Positions 1 through 9,700 of a stretch of DNA of 64,000 bases are shown here, in pieces. Location: NCBI GenBank assembly GCA_037384065.1, contig JARROJ010000021.1, positions 29,663-93,662 of the forward strand. The letters run 5' to 3'. Numbering within the stretch: position 1 is the stretch's first letter; every line of letters starts with the position of its first letter. Under the pieces are notes generated by a model. The model did not search any database, had not been told where the DNA came from, and saw only the letters and a list, made by a program, of their open reading frames with translations. This DNA is from JABDPF01 sp037384065. GTDB taxonomy: Bacteria > Pseudomonadota > Gammaproteobacteria > Xanthomonadales > SZUA-36. The translations under genes and the position numbers were made by a program.

Positions 1-704
1 ACCGGGTCGAACTGTCCGCGTTCGTCACCATGACCGAGTACATGGCGGGTCTCCCGGTCCGCATCGCGTTTCCACCGGAATCGCTGCCGCGGATTCTGGC
101 GGCCGAACTCGCGCAGCACGGCCTGCATCAGCTGCGCATTGCGGAAACCGAGAAATACGCCCACGTGACGTTCTTTTTCAACGGCGGCGAAGAGACGCCT
201 TTTCCGCTCGAGGAGCGCATCCTGATCCCTTCGCCAAAGGTCGCCACCTACGACCTGCAGCCCGAGATGAGTGCGCCCGAACTCACCGAAAAGCTGACCG
301 CGGCGATCCGTTCGCGCAAATTCGACGTGATCATCTGTAACGTCGCCAACCCCGATATGGTCGGGCATACCGGCAGCATGGATGCGGCGTTGGCCGCCGT
401 CGCCGCGGTCGACCATTGCCTGGCCGAAGTGCGCGCCGCGATCGACGAAACCGGCGGCGAGCTGCTGGTCACCGCCGATCACGGCAACATCGAACAGATG
501 ACCGACCCTGCAACCGGCCAGAATCACACCGCGCACACGACCAACCCGGTGCCGTTCCTGTTCCACGGCCGGCCCGCGCGCTTCAGTGGCACGGGCTCGC
601 TGCGCGACATCGCGCCGACCATGCTGTACCTGCTCGGACTCGAACAGCCCGAGGAAATGACCGGACGCCCGTTGCTCGAACTGACCGGCGGTGCGGCGGC
701 CTAG
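1..704 (+). CDS. gpmI: 2,3-bisphosphoglycerate-independent phosphoglycerate mutase, C-terminal part (5' end outside window)
   Basis: This cytosolic glycolytic enzyme interconverts 3- and 2-phosphoglycerate. The reading frame is open from base 3 and has no start of its own, so the N-terminal half lies upstream of the window. The visible part has the hallmark alkaline-phosphatase-superfamily motifs NVANPDMVGHTG and TADHGNIEQM, whose Asp/His residues bind the metal ions, and NHTAHTTNPVPF near the C-terminus. The stop overlaps the start of envC by 14 nt, giving the gpmI-envC-ctp order common in gammaproteobacteria. Identity is secure; only the length is unknown. Confidence 0.95.
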   Translation, partial: RVELSAFVTMTEYMAGLPVRIAFPPESLPRILAAELAQHGLHQLRIAETEKYAHVTFFFNGGEETPFPLEERILIPSPKVATYDLQPEMSAPELTEKLTAAIRSRKFDVIICNVANPDMVGHTGSMDAALAAVAAVDHCLAEVRAAIDETGGELLVTADHGNIEQMTDPATGQNHTAHTTNPVPFLFHGRPARFSGTGSLRDIAPTMLYLLGLEQPEEMTGRPLLELTGGAAA

Positions 705-1863
705 GGCCGGCGCCGCGCCGGCCCTGTTGCTGGGCCTGCTTCTCGCTGCGTCCGCCGCAGCGCAGGATTCCGCCGACCCGGAGCGGGCGCAGGCCGAACG
801 GCAGCTGCACGAGGTGCTGGCCCAGATCGAACGGCTCGGCGGCGCGCTGCTCGCGGCGCGCCGCGAGCACCGGGCCGAGCAGTCGCGCCTGCGGGAACTC
901 GATCTCGCCCTGCAACGGGCGGACCGCGCGTACCGGGCGCTCGAAAACGAACGGCGTGAGCACCAGGCCCGACTGACCGAACTCGATCGGCAGCGACGGG
1001 AATTTATCGCCACCCTTGACGACCGCACCGCCCGGCTGGCCAACCAGCTGCGGGCTGCCTACCGGAGCGGCCGGCAATCCCGCAGCCGCCTGATCCTGAA
1101 TCTCGACGATCCGGAAATCGTGACCCGGATGCTGGCCTATTACGACTACGTCAACCGCGCACAGCTCGGGCGAATCGCCGAACTCCGTGACGCGGTCACG
1201 ACGCTCGACCGGCTGGCGAGCGAAACCGGGCTGGAGCTCGAGCGCCTGGCCGAGGTGCAACGCGAGCAGCAATCACTGCGGGACGAACTGGCGGCGCAGC
1301 GCGGCCAGCGGGCCGAATTGCTCGCGCGGATCGCGAACGACATCGAGCAGAACCAATCGAGCCTGCGTGAACTCGAGCGGGACCGGAAGGACCTCGAGGC
1401 GCTGATCGAGCGTCTGGCCGACGTGCTCGCCGACATTCCGCTCGACCTGGACCAGCGCGCCGGCTTCGCCAGTCGCAAAGGGCGGCTTCCGATGCCGCTG
1501 AACGGCCCGGTCCGCCACGCCTTCGGGCAGACACGTGCCGCGGGACTGCGCTGGCAGGGCTGGCTGATCGGCGCCGACACCGGCGCGGAGGTTCACGCCA
1601 TCGGCTACGGTCGCGTGGCGTTCGCGGATTGGCTGCGGGGCTACGGACTGCTGTTGATTATTGACCACGGTCAGGGTTTCATGAGCCTGTACGGCCACAA
1701 CGAGAGCCTGCTGCAGGATGCCGGCGCCTGGGTGGAAGCCGGCGAGGTGATCGGCGTCGTGGGGGGCAACTCGGGCACGACCCAGGGCCTGTACTTTGAA
1801 CTTCGCCGGAACGGCAAGGCGATCGACCCGGCCGCGTGGATCGACCGCCGCCGCGCCCCCTGA
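691..1863 (+). CDS. envC: EnvC-like murein hydrolase activator (coiled coil plus degenerate LytM/M23 domain)
   Basis: The predicted 390-residue periplasmic protein activates amidases during cell division by analogy with E. coli EnvC. The GTG start at 691 gives a clean signal peptide ending in SAAAQ. Residues of about 25 to 245 are rich in E, R, Q and L and look like long coiled coil. The last about 120 residues are a LytM/M23 fold. The final metal-binding HxH of active peptidases is replaced (GLYFEL) and the first His motif is also lost, as in catalytically inactive activators. It overlaps gpmI by 14 nt and ctp follows 9 nt later, so the three are probably cotranscribed. Confidence 0.88.
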   Translation: MRRPRAGAAPALLLGLLLAASAAAQDSADPERAQAERQLHEVLAQIERLGGALLAARREHRAEQSRLRELDLALQRADRAYRALENERREHQARLTELDRQRREFIATLDDRTARLANQLRAAYRSGRQSRSRLILNLDDPEIVTRMLAYYDYVNRAQLGRIAELRDAVTTLDRLASETGLELERLAEVQREQQSLRDELAAQRGQRAELLARIANDIEQNQSSLRELERDRKDLEALIERLADVLADIPLDLDQRAGFASRKGRLPMPLNGPVRHAFGQTRAAGLRWQGWLIGADTGAEVHAIGYGRVAFADWLRGYGLLLIIDHGQGFMSLYGHNESLLQDAGAWVEAGEVIGVVGGNSGTTQGLYFELRRNGKAIDPAAWIDRRRAP

Positions 1864-1872
1864 GGAACTCCG

Positions 1873-3189
1873 ATGAAACGAATGTCGACCGCACTGCGAC
1901 GCCCCGCCCCGCTCCTGGCCGTTCTGCTGACACTGAGCCCGGGGCCGGCGACGGGCGCGCCACCGGAAAATGACGCGCCGACGGACACCCGCGACGACGC
2001 GCGGTCGCTGACCCTCGAAGACCTGCGCGCCTTCAGCGACGTCTTCAACCAGGTGCGCCGCAACTTCGTCGACACAGTGGATGAACGGGACCTGATCCAG
2101 GCGGCGATCCGCGGCATGCTCTCGGAACTGGATCCGCACTCGGCCTATCTGGCCGTGGATCAGTATCGCGATCTGGACGACGTGTCGCGCGGCCGCTACG
2201 GCGGGGTCGGCATCCGCCTGAACACGCGCGACGGCAAAATCCGTGTCGACGCCGTGATCAACGGCAGCCCGGCGGACCGGGCCGGCATCGACGTCGGCGA
2301 CATCATCACGGCGGTGGATGACGTCCCGGTGCGGGGCCGGCCGCTCGCCGAAACACTCGAGGGCATCGACGGCGAACCCGGCAGCACCGTGCGGCTGAGC
2401 GTCCAGCGTCCGGGACAGCCGCCGCGCGACGTCACGCTGGAGCGGGAGTTCATCAAACTGCCGACCCTGTCCTACCGCCCCCTGAGCCGGGGCTGGGGCT
2501 ATTTCCGGATCAGCCAGTTTCACCGGGACAGCGCCACCGACCTGGCGGCCGCGCTGGCGTCCATTCGCGACGACGGCACCGAACTGGCGGGGCTCGTGCT
2601 GGACCTGCGCGGTAACCCGGGCGGCGTGCTGCAACCGGCCATCGACATCGCCGACGGCTTTCTCGACAGCGGGCGTATCGTATCGACGCGCGGCCGCAAT
2701 CCCTCGACCCGGATGGAATTCGACGCCGCGCCCGGCCAGTGGCTGCCGGGCCGCCCAATCGTCCTGCTGGTCGATCGGCGCAGCGCTTCGGCCGCCGAGG
2801 TCCTCGCCGGCGCGCTGCAGGACCACCACCGTGCGCTGATCGTCGGCGAACGGACGTTCGGCAAGGGCTCGGTGCAGTCGGTGCTGCCGCTCCGCAACGG
2901 CGGCGGCATCAAGCTCACGACGGCGCTCTACTACACACCGAGCGGGCGATCGATCCAGGCGGAAGGCATCGTGCCGGATGTGGCGCTCGATCTGAATGAC
3001 GATCTGAACACAAACCGAACCGAAGGGCGCGAAGCGGATCTTGCCGGCCATCTGCCGGCGGAAACCGGTGCCGACCCCTCGGCGGATCACTTCATGACGG
3101 GCGAATCCGGGTTTCCGTTGCAGGAGATCATGGCCGTGCTGGACGACGCCGGCCTGCTGGCGGACGACGCCCCGGCCGGAAGCGACTGA
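1873..3189 (+). CDS. ctpA: S41 family C-terminal processing peptidase (CtpA type)
   Basis: This 438-residue periplasmic serine protease has a signal peptide (residues about 1-30), an N-terminal region with DPHSAYL, a PDZ domain (about 100-180: YGGVGIRL, GSPADRAGI, GDIITAVDD) and an S41 catalytic domain. The Ser-Lys dyad is readable as Ser306 in RRSASAAEV and Lys331 in TFGKGSVQS, with the 25-residue spacing known for Prc. LRGNPGG is the usual substrate-channel motif. Proteases of this family trim or degrade periplasmic proteins, including peptidoglycan enzymes, which fits the neighbour envC. The Ctp family is clear; the specific substrate is not. Confidence 0.92.
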   Translation: MKRMSTALRRPAPLLAVLLTLSPGPATGAPPENDAPTDTRDDARSLTLEDLRAFSDVFNQVRRNFVDTVDERDLIQAAIRGMLSELDPHSAYLAVDQYRDLDDVSRGRYGGVGIRLNTRDGKIRVDAVINGSPADRAGIDVGDIITAVDDVPVRGRPLAETLEGIDGEPGSTVRLSVQRPGQPPRDVTLEREFIKLPTLSYRPLSRGWGYFRISQFHRDSATDLAAALASIRDDGTELAGLVLDLRGNPGGVLQPAIDIADGFLDSGRIVSTRGRNPSTRMEFDAAPGQWLPGRPIVLLVDRRSASAAEVLAGALQDHHRALIVGERTFGKGSVQSVLPLRNGGGIKLTTALYYTPSGRSIQAEGIVPDVALDLNDDLNTNRTEGREADLAGHLPAETGADPSADHFMTGESGFPLQEIMAVLDDAGLLADDAPAGSD

Positions 3190-3201
3190 ACCGGGGTCGG
3201 C

Positions 3202-3531
3202 TCAGCTCGAGGAGCGGCCCGGTGGCGAGACCGGGAACGGGGTGACTTTTTCGCCCGACTCGCGATCGCGAATCAGGCATTGGCCGCGTTTCGCCACTTC
3301 CTCGACCCGCAATACGCTCTGGATCGGCAGGTGCAGCACGCTGGCGTGCTCGAACTCCCGGCGCATCTTTTCCTCGGTCGGATCCACCACCAGGCCTTCG
3401 CTGGTCTCAAACACCAGTTCCGACACCTCGATGAACCCCCACAGACCGCTCGACGTTACGCCGCGGCTGTACAGCTCGTAAACCTTGCCACTGTTCAGGA
3501 ACACGACCTTGTAGAGTTTTGCATCGCTCAT
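3202..3531 (-). CDS. DUF1820 family protein
   Basis: This small soluble protein of 109 residues begins MSDAKLYKVVFLNSGKVYEL, the characteristic opening of the gammaproteobacterial DUF1820 family, whose function is unknown. There is no signal peptide or membrane segment. It is the last gene of a leftward series putA, gspA, gspB, rhomboid, DUF1820 and lies 27 nt after the rhomboid gene. It converges with ctp, separated by 12 nt. The family call rests on recalled sequence pattern, not on a search. Confidence 0.75.
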   Translation of the reverse strand: MSDAKLYKVVFLNSGKVYELYSRGVTSSGLWGFIEVSELVFETSEGLVVDPTEEKMRREFEHASVLHLPIQSVLRVEEVAKRGQCLIRDRESGEKVTPFPVSPPGRSSS

Positions 3532-3558
3532 AACGTCCGGGGAACCCTCATCAAGTGC

Positions 3559-4245
3559 TCAAAGGCGAATGTGGAAAAGACCGCGGGCAAGAAAGGCGAA
3601 GCTCAACCCGAGGGCAAATCCCGCCAGGTGCGTCCACCATGCCACAGTCGCATTTATGGGGCCGAAGGCCGTGTAAAGCAACTGCAGCGTGAACCAGGAG
3701 CCGATCACGATGACCGCGGGCACGCGGGCGAACTGGAGGTACAGACCGAGCGGCAGATAGAGCCCGATGCGACGCCGGGGAAACAGCCCGAGGTAGGCGC
3801 CGACGACCGCGGAGACCGCGCCGCTCGCGCCGATGATCGGCGTCGTCAGCGAAGGCAGCCGCAGGGCGACGATGACGTTGGCCAGCGCGCCACCGAGCAG
3901 CAGCACGACGACCAGGCCGGCGGCGCCGACCCGGCGCTCCACGTTCATGCCGAAGACCCAGAAGAACACGAGATTGCCCAGCAGGTGCAACCAGTTCGCG
4001 TGAATCAGCAGGGCCGTGACGAGACTCAGCGCGGACACGTCCCACCAGCCGGTCGCCGGGCCATGCAGCAGGGCCGCCATCCGGGCCGGCTCCATGCCCG
4101 CCACTTCGATCATCACCTGTTGCCGGATCGGGCTGAGCCCCGAGTAGATGAAAAACATGAAGCAGGCGACGGCGATGAACCCGATCGCCGCGTAGGGCGG
4201 CCGAGGCGGACGGTCCGACCAGGCCGTAACGACACCGTCACGCAA
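3559..4245 (-). CDS. Rhomboid family intramembrane serine protease
   Basis: This polytopic inner-membrane protein of 228 residues has about six or seven hydrophobic segments. The catalytic dyad is visible: Ser141 in GASGAVSAVVGAYLG and His206 in WWTHLAGFALGL. The supporting motif HANWLHLLGNLVFFWVFG (about 82-99) is also present. The frame opens with a TTG at 4245, 6 nt beyond the gspB stop; no better ATG or GTG lies nearby, so the exact start is tentative. Its substrate is unknown. The tight coupling to gspAB suggests coexpression. Confidence 0.88.
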   Translation of the reverse strand: MRDGVVTAWSDRPPRPPYAAIGFIAVACFMFFIYSGLSPIRQQVMIEVAGMEPARMAALLHGPATGWWDVSALSLVTALLIHANWLHLLGNLVFFWVFGMNVERRVGAAGLVVVLLLGGALANVIVALRLPSLTTPIIGASGAVSAVVGAYLGLFPRRRIGLYLPLGLYLQFARVPAVIVIGSWFTLQLLYTAFGPINATVAWWTHLAGFALGLSFAFLARGLFHIRL

Positions 4246-4251
4246 GCGCGG

Positions 4252-5037
4252 TCAGCCCTTCACCAGGAACCGGTAGTTCCGCGCCCGGAAGATGGCGCCG
4301 TCGCGCCGGATTTCCTCGAGCACCACGCCGCCCTGCAGTTCGTCCCCTTCCTGCAGCCGGACCCCGTTGACGAGCAGGAACCGGTTCGCCGGATCGTCGG
4401 CGTAAACGATCACCGAGATGCGAAACGGCGGCAGGCTGTCACGCACGCCCTGGGGCAGCTCCCAGTACGTCATCACGCGAGGTTCATACGATGCATCGCG
4501 CGCCGCGGTCGCCCCGGGCTCGGACCGCGCGGCCGGTTTTGGCTTCGGTTCAGGTGCCGACGCCGGCTGCGAGGCCGCTGCCACGGACTCGGGGGACGGC
4601 TTCCCGCTCGGTGCGGTCTCGCCCGGAGGCGCCTTGAATTCGCTGATGTCCTGCAGCGACGCCGTGCGCTGACCGGAAGCCGCGCTGCCTTCATCGGCCG
4701 TCGTTTCGGCCGCGGGCGACTGCGGTGCGGCGTAGGCCTCGACCGGGGTGCGCGGCGCCTCGGACGGCGTTCCGCCCGGTGCCGCAGGCTGCTCCGGGCC
4801 ACGCGCCTGCGTTGCGTCCCGGGCGATCGCCGCCGGCTCCGACGGCGGCTGGAACTGCTGCCAGCCGAACCACGCCATCACCAGGGCGCTGACCACGATG
4901 AGCGCCACCGGCAGCCATTGCCGCAGCGGTTCGCCCGCGTCCGGCGGGGGCGCGTCCGGCGTGCGATGGATATCGGGCTGCGCGCCGAGGCGGCGCTGCT
5001 CTTCGGATTTCCTGAGGGCATCGAGAAGCATCGACAT
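4252..5037 (-). CDS. gspB: GspB-like general secretion pathway protein B
   Basis: The 261-residue protein starts MSMLLDALRKSEEQRRLG, the typical GspB/ExeB N-terminus. A single membrane anchor follows at about residues 40-60 (WLPVALIVVSALVMAWFGW). Next is a long Pro/Ala/Glu-rich linker and a C-terminal domain (about 185-261) containing DPANRFLLVNG and LQEGDEL, matching the conserved PilP-like GspB C-terminus. GspB works with the ATPase GspA to insert the type II secretion outer-membrane secretin through peptidoglycan in Aeromonas. It starts 4 nt after gspA ends. No other gsp genes are in the window. Confidence 0.85.
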   Translation of the reverse strand: MSMLLDALRKSEEQRRLGAQPDIHRTPDAPPPDAGEPLRQWLPVALIVVSALVMAWFGWQQFQPPSEPAAIARDATQARGPEQPAAPGGTPSEAPRTPVEAYAAPQSPAAETTADEGSAASGQRTASLQDISEFKAPPGETAPSGKPSPESVAAASQPASAPEPKPKPAARSEPGATAARDASYEPRVMTYWELPQGVRDSLPPFRISVIVYADDPANRFLLVNGVRLQEGDELQGGVVLEEIRRDGAIFRARNYRFLVKG

Positions 5038-5041
5038 CGGC

Positions 5042-6739
5042 CTAGGACTCCGCTCCGGATTCGATCACGAGTTGCGGCCGGTCTATGGTTGGCGCCATCA
5101 GGTGCAACAGGGTGTTCGGGCCGACGATTCCATCCGGCACCAGGCCGTTCCGGCGCTGGAATCCAAGCAGCCAGTTTTCGAATTCGGCGTCGAACACGCC
5201 GCCGCCCTCCCAGGGAGGCTCGGCGAACGACGCGAGCCGCATCACGATGTCGACCGCCGGCCCCGCTGCGCCGCGACGGAGCTCCACCGGCCAATCCGGC
5301 GCCTGCGGCCAGGCGACCAGGAATTCGCCGAACCAGAGCGATTCGACGGTGCTGCGCGCGACCACGGTGTCCTCCCGCGGCGAACCGACCAACAGGCCGT
5401 CGTCCCGGAACCCACGCAGCGGCAGCAGGCGCACGGCGTCGCCGCGCAGAACCAGGATGACGGGCAGGCCGAGCTGTCGAATGCGCGACCAGTTACCAGA
5501 CTCGCGCAGGCAGGCAAAACCGGTACCCGCCACGCCATCGCAGGCGGACTGGATCGCGCCGCCCGCGCCCGGTTCACGCCACAGTTCGGCCAGGACTTCC
5601 CAGGCGGTCAGATGCTGCGCCCGCAGCCAGTCCGCATCCGGCTCGAAGTACGCCGGCGGGGAATCCGGCTCGACCGGCGCGGTGTCCGGCGGCCCGGCAT
5701 CGACGCTGGAAGCCGGTGGATCGGCCGGCGGCGGAACGCTCGGGTCGCTGACGTCCACCGCCGCTGCCGGTGCGTCGCTGACCGACGCAACGACGGGCGG
5801 CGGCGCCTCCGCGGAAACGGGCTCGAAATAACCGCCCCGCCACAGGAACAGGCTGACGACCACCAGCAGCAGGCCCGCGGCGGTCGCGGCGACCCCGCGC
5901 CAGGGGTTCGCGCGAATCCGGGTTTCGCCCGGCTGCACCTCGTCGGCCGCGGCGTGCACCAGCCGCGCGGTCACCCGGACGGTCTCGCGACCGTACGCGC
6001 CGGCCAGCGCGCGGTCGGCAATGATGTTGATCAGGCGCGGCACGCCACCCGAGCGGCGGTACAGGGCGCGCAGCGCGGAGCGCGTGAACGGGTTCCGTTG
6101 CGCGCCCGCCACCTTCATTCGATGCCGCACGTAGGCGGCGGTTTCGGCTTCGTCGAGCGGCGCCAGGTGGTAGCGCGCGGTAATCCGCTGCGCGAGCTGC
6201 CGCAGGTCCTGGCGCTGCAGCAACTGGCGCAGTTCGGGCTGCCCGAGCAGCACCATCTGCAGGAGTTTTTCCTTCGGGGTCTCGAGATTGGTCAGTAAAC
6301 GCACCTGTTCCAGGGCGTCGGGGCTCAGGTTCTGCGCCTCGTCGATGACCACGACGACGCGGTGTCCGCCGGCATGTTGCTCCAGCAAGTAGCGGTTGAG
6401 CGCATCGACCATCGCCTTGTTGCTGTCCGCGATCTCCGTGGTTCGGATTCCGAGTTCCTCGCAGATCGTCGCGAGCAACTCGCGGGGCGTCAGCAGCGGA
6501 TTGAGCACCAGCGCCACGCGGGTGTCGGCCGGCAACTGCTCCAGCAGGCAGCGGCACAGCGTGGTCTTGCCGGTTCCGACCTCTCCCGTCAACTGGACGA
6601 ACCCGCCCGAACCGCCCTGCCCGACCCCGTACAGCAAATGGGCCAGCGCCTCGCGGTGTTCGGGGCTCAGGTACACGAAGGCCGGGTCCGGCGTTATCGA
6701 AAACGGCGCTTCGTTCAGTCCGAAATACTGGAGGTACAC
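5042..6739 (-). CDS. gspA: GspA/ExeA-like AAA ATPase with C-terminal peptidoglycan-binding domain
   Basis: The 565-residue protein opens with MYLQYFGLNEAPFSITPDP, diagnostic of the ExeA/GspA ATPase family. Walker A is at 52-60 (GEVGTGKTT) and Walker B at about 127-134 (HRVVVVIDEA). A membrane segment follows near residues 285-305, then a Pro/Ala-rich periplasmic linker. A C39-like region comes next, and a peptidoglycan-binding domain ends the protein (FQRRNGLVPDGIVGPNTL). The start is GTG with AGGA upstream. It is paired with gspB and follows putA by 13 nt. In Aeromonas this pair remodels peptidoglycan for secretin assembly; here the partner secretin is not visible. Confidence 0.88.
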   Translation of the reverse strand: MYLQYFGLNEAPFSITPDPAFVYLSPEHREALAHLLYGVGQGGSGGFVQLTGEVGTGKTTLCRCLLEQLPADTRVALVLNPLLTPRELLATICEELGIRTTEIADSNKAMVDALNRYLLEQHAGGHRVVVVIDEAQNLSPDALEQVRLLTNLETPKEKLLQMVLLGQPELRQLLQRQDLRQLAQRITARYHLAPLDEAETAAYVRHRMKVAGAQRNPFTRSALRALYRRSGGVPRLINIIADRALAGAYGRETVRVTARLVHAAADEVQPGETRIRANPWRGVAATAAGLLLVVVSLFLWRGGYFEPVSAEAPPPVVASVSDAPAAAVDVSDPSVPPPADPPASSVDAGPPDTAPVEPDSPPAYFEPDADWLRAQHLTAWEVLAELWREPGAGGAIQSACDGVAGTGFACLRESGNWSRIRQLGLPVILVLRGDAVRLLPLRGFRDDGLLVGSPREDTVVARSTVESLWFGEFLVAWPQAPDWPVELRRGAAGPAVDIVMRLASFAEPPWEGGGVFDAEFENWLLGFQRRNGLVPDGIVGPNTLLHLMAPTIDRPQLVIESGAES

Positions 6740-6752
6740 GTTCGATCGTCCT

Positions 6753-9700
6753 TCAGTCGTTGAGGTCCAGCAGGCTGGCGTTGCCGCCGACGGCGGCGGT
6801 GTTCACGGTCAGGGTCCGCTCGGTGGCGAAACGCAGCATGTAGTGTGGACCGCCCGCCTTGGGCCCGGTTCCGGAGAGCTTTTCGCCACCGAACGGCTGC
6901 ACGCCGACAACGGCGCCGATCATGTTGCGGTTAATATAACAGTTCCCCGCCTCGATCCGCCGGGCAATGTGCCGCTGCGTGCGATCGATCCGGCTGTGGA
7001 TCCCGAGCGTCAGACCGTAACCGGCCGCGTTGATGTCGTCGATGATCCGGTCGAGTTCGCGCGAGGAAAACCGCACGACGTGCAGGACCGGGCCGAAGAC
7101 CTCCTTTTCCAGCGACCGGATGGAGTCGATCTCGAACGCGACCGGCGCCATGAAGTGGCCGTCCAGGCCGGCCGGCAGGGGCGCCCGGGCCAGCAGGCGG
7201 AATTGACGCTCCATGCGTTGCACGTGCGCTTCGAGTTCGCTGCGCGCGGCTTCATCGATGACCGGACCGATATCGGTCTCCAGGCGCCAGGGCTCGCCCA
7301 CGACCAGTTCCTGCATCGCGCCGGCCAGCAGCGTGGTGATGCGGTCGGCGACATCCTGCTGCACGAACAGCACGCGGAGCGCCGAACACCGCTGCCCGGC
7401 GCTGTGAAAGGCGCTGCGAATCACGTCTTCGACGACCTGCTCGGGCAGGGCCGAGCTGTCCACGAGCATCGCATTCTGTCCGCCCGTCTCGGCGATGAAC
7501 GCGGCGATCGGCGCATCGCGCGCCGCCAGCGAACGGTTGATGACGTGCGCGGTATCCATCGAACCGGTCAGCGCGACACCGGCGACCCGCGCATCGGCGG
7601 TCAGGCGCGCGCCGACGACGGAGCCCTTGCCGGGCACGAACTGCAGGGCCTGGCGCGGAATGCCGGCCTGGTGCAGCAGCCCGACCGCGTAGGCCGCGAC
7701 CGCCGGCGTCTGCTCCGCCGGCTTGGCGAGCACCGTGTTGCCCGCGGCCAGCGCGGCGGCCACCTGCCCGGTGAAAATCGCCAGTGGAAAATTCCATGGG
7801 CTGATGCAGACGAACACGCCGCGGCCGTGCAGGCTGAGTTCGTTGACCTCGCCCGTCGGGCCCGGCAGGCGCTGCGGCGCATCGAAATGCTGGCGGGCCT
7901 GCAGGGCGTAATACCTCAGGAAGTCGACCGCCTCGCGGATTTCGGCAATCGCATCGTGCGGCGTCTTGCCGGCCTCGCGGACGATCAAGGCCATCAGTTC
8001 GGCGAAATTCTCTTCCATCAGGTCGGCCGTTTTCTCGAGCCGTTCGGCCCGTTCGGCGCCGGCGACGGCATCCCAGGCCGGACGAAAATCCCAGGCGGCC
8101 TGCAGCGCGCCGTCCAGCGCCTCGACCGGCGTTTCCCGCACGTCCCCGACCCGGTCGGACCGGCTTGCGGGATTCAGGTTGGCATGGGGTTCGGCGTCCG
8201 CCTCGCACGGCGCCGCAAGGATCGGTTCGACGTTCCAGCGCGTGCGCGTGAACGGCGCCATGCGCGCCGCGAGATCGAGCACCGCGGACTGGTTCGCAAG
8301 GTTGACGCCCTGGGCGTTGAGCCGCTCGTCACCGTACAGGTGGCGCGGCAGGGGAATCGCCGGGTGCGCCACCGGACGGGTCGAAGCCGCCCGGGCCAGC
8401 GGGTCCTCGGCGACTTTCTCCACGGGCAGGTCCTCGTCCGAGATCCGGTTCACGAACGAGGTGTTCGAGCCGTTCTCGAGCAGGCGGCGGACGAGGTACG
8501 GCAGCAGGTCCTCGTGGCTGCCGACCGGCGCGTACACCCGGCAGGCATGCCGGAAACCCGGTTCCTGCATGACCACGCCGTAAAGTTCGCGGCCCATTCC
8601 GTGCAAACGCTGGAATTCGTAATCGAGCCGATCGCCGGCGAGTTCGGTCACGGCCGCGATCGTGTGCGCGTTGTGCGTGGCGAACTGCGGGTAGAAGGCG
8701 GCCCGGTTTTCCAGCACCTTTTTCGCGCAGGCAATGTAGGAGACATCGGTGTTCGCCTTGCGCGTGAACACCGGATATCCGTCGAGCCCCTCGACCTGGG
8801 CGTGCTTGATCTCGCTGTCCCAGTAGGCGCCCTTGACCAGCCGGACCGGAATTCGACGGTTGTTGGCCCTGGCCAGCGCGGCGAGCCAGTCGATCACGGC
8901 GAAAGCGCGCTTCTGGTAGGTCTGCAACGCCAGGCCCAGCCCATCCCAGTCGGTGAGCGAGGCGTCGGCCAGGACGGCCGCGAACACGTCGAGGGTCAGC
9001 ATCAGGCGGTCGGCTTCCTCGGTGTCGACGGTCAGCGCGATGCGATTGGCCCGCGCCAGCTGCGCCAGTTCGAGGAGTTTCGGCGTGAGTTCGCGCAGCA
9101 CCCGTTCGCGTTGAGCGAACTCGAACCGCGGGTGGAGCGCGGACAGTTTCACCGAAATGCTGGGCGCCTCGAAGAGGTCGTCCGATCGATCGCTCCGGCC
9201 GATCGCCTCGATCGCCGCGCGATAGGACGCCATGAAGCGCCGGGAATCGGCGTCCGTCAGCGCCGCCTCGCCGAGCATGTCGAAGGAATGGCGGTAGGGC
9301 CGGTGCTTTTTCTCCAACGACCGTTCGAGCGCCTCGTCGATCGTGCGTCCCATGACGTACTGAAAACCCATGATCCGCATGGCCTGGCGGATCGCGGTGC
9401 GGACCAGCGGCTCGCCGCTGCGGTTGACCATGCGCTTGAGCGTCGTCCGAAAATTGCTTCGGGTTTGCTCCGAAAGGGCGACCAGCTTGCCGGTCAGCAT
9501 CAGTCCGAAGGTCGATGCGTTGACCAGCACCGAGGAACTTTTGCCCAGGTGCGACTCCCAGTCGGCGTCGCCCAGCTTGTCGGCGATCAGTTTCTCGGCG
9601 GTTGCGCTGTCCGGAATACGCAGCAGGGCCTCGGCGAGGCACATCAGCACCACGCCCTCCTCCGACGAGAGGTCGTACTGCTGCATGAACGCGTCCAGCA

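Noticed and set aside
3280..5460. A 726-codon plus-strand frame opposite the rhomboid and gspB genes
   Set aside because: Low-complexity Arg/Pro/Ala translation with no family features; the minus-strand genes are well supported.
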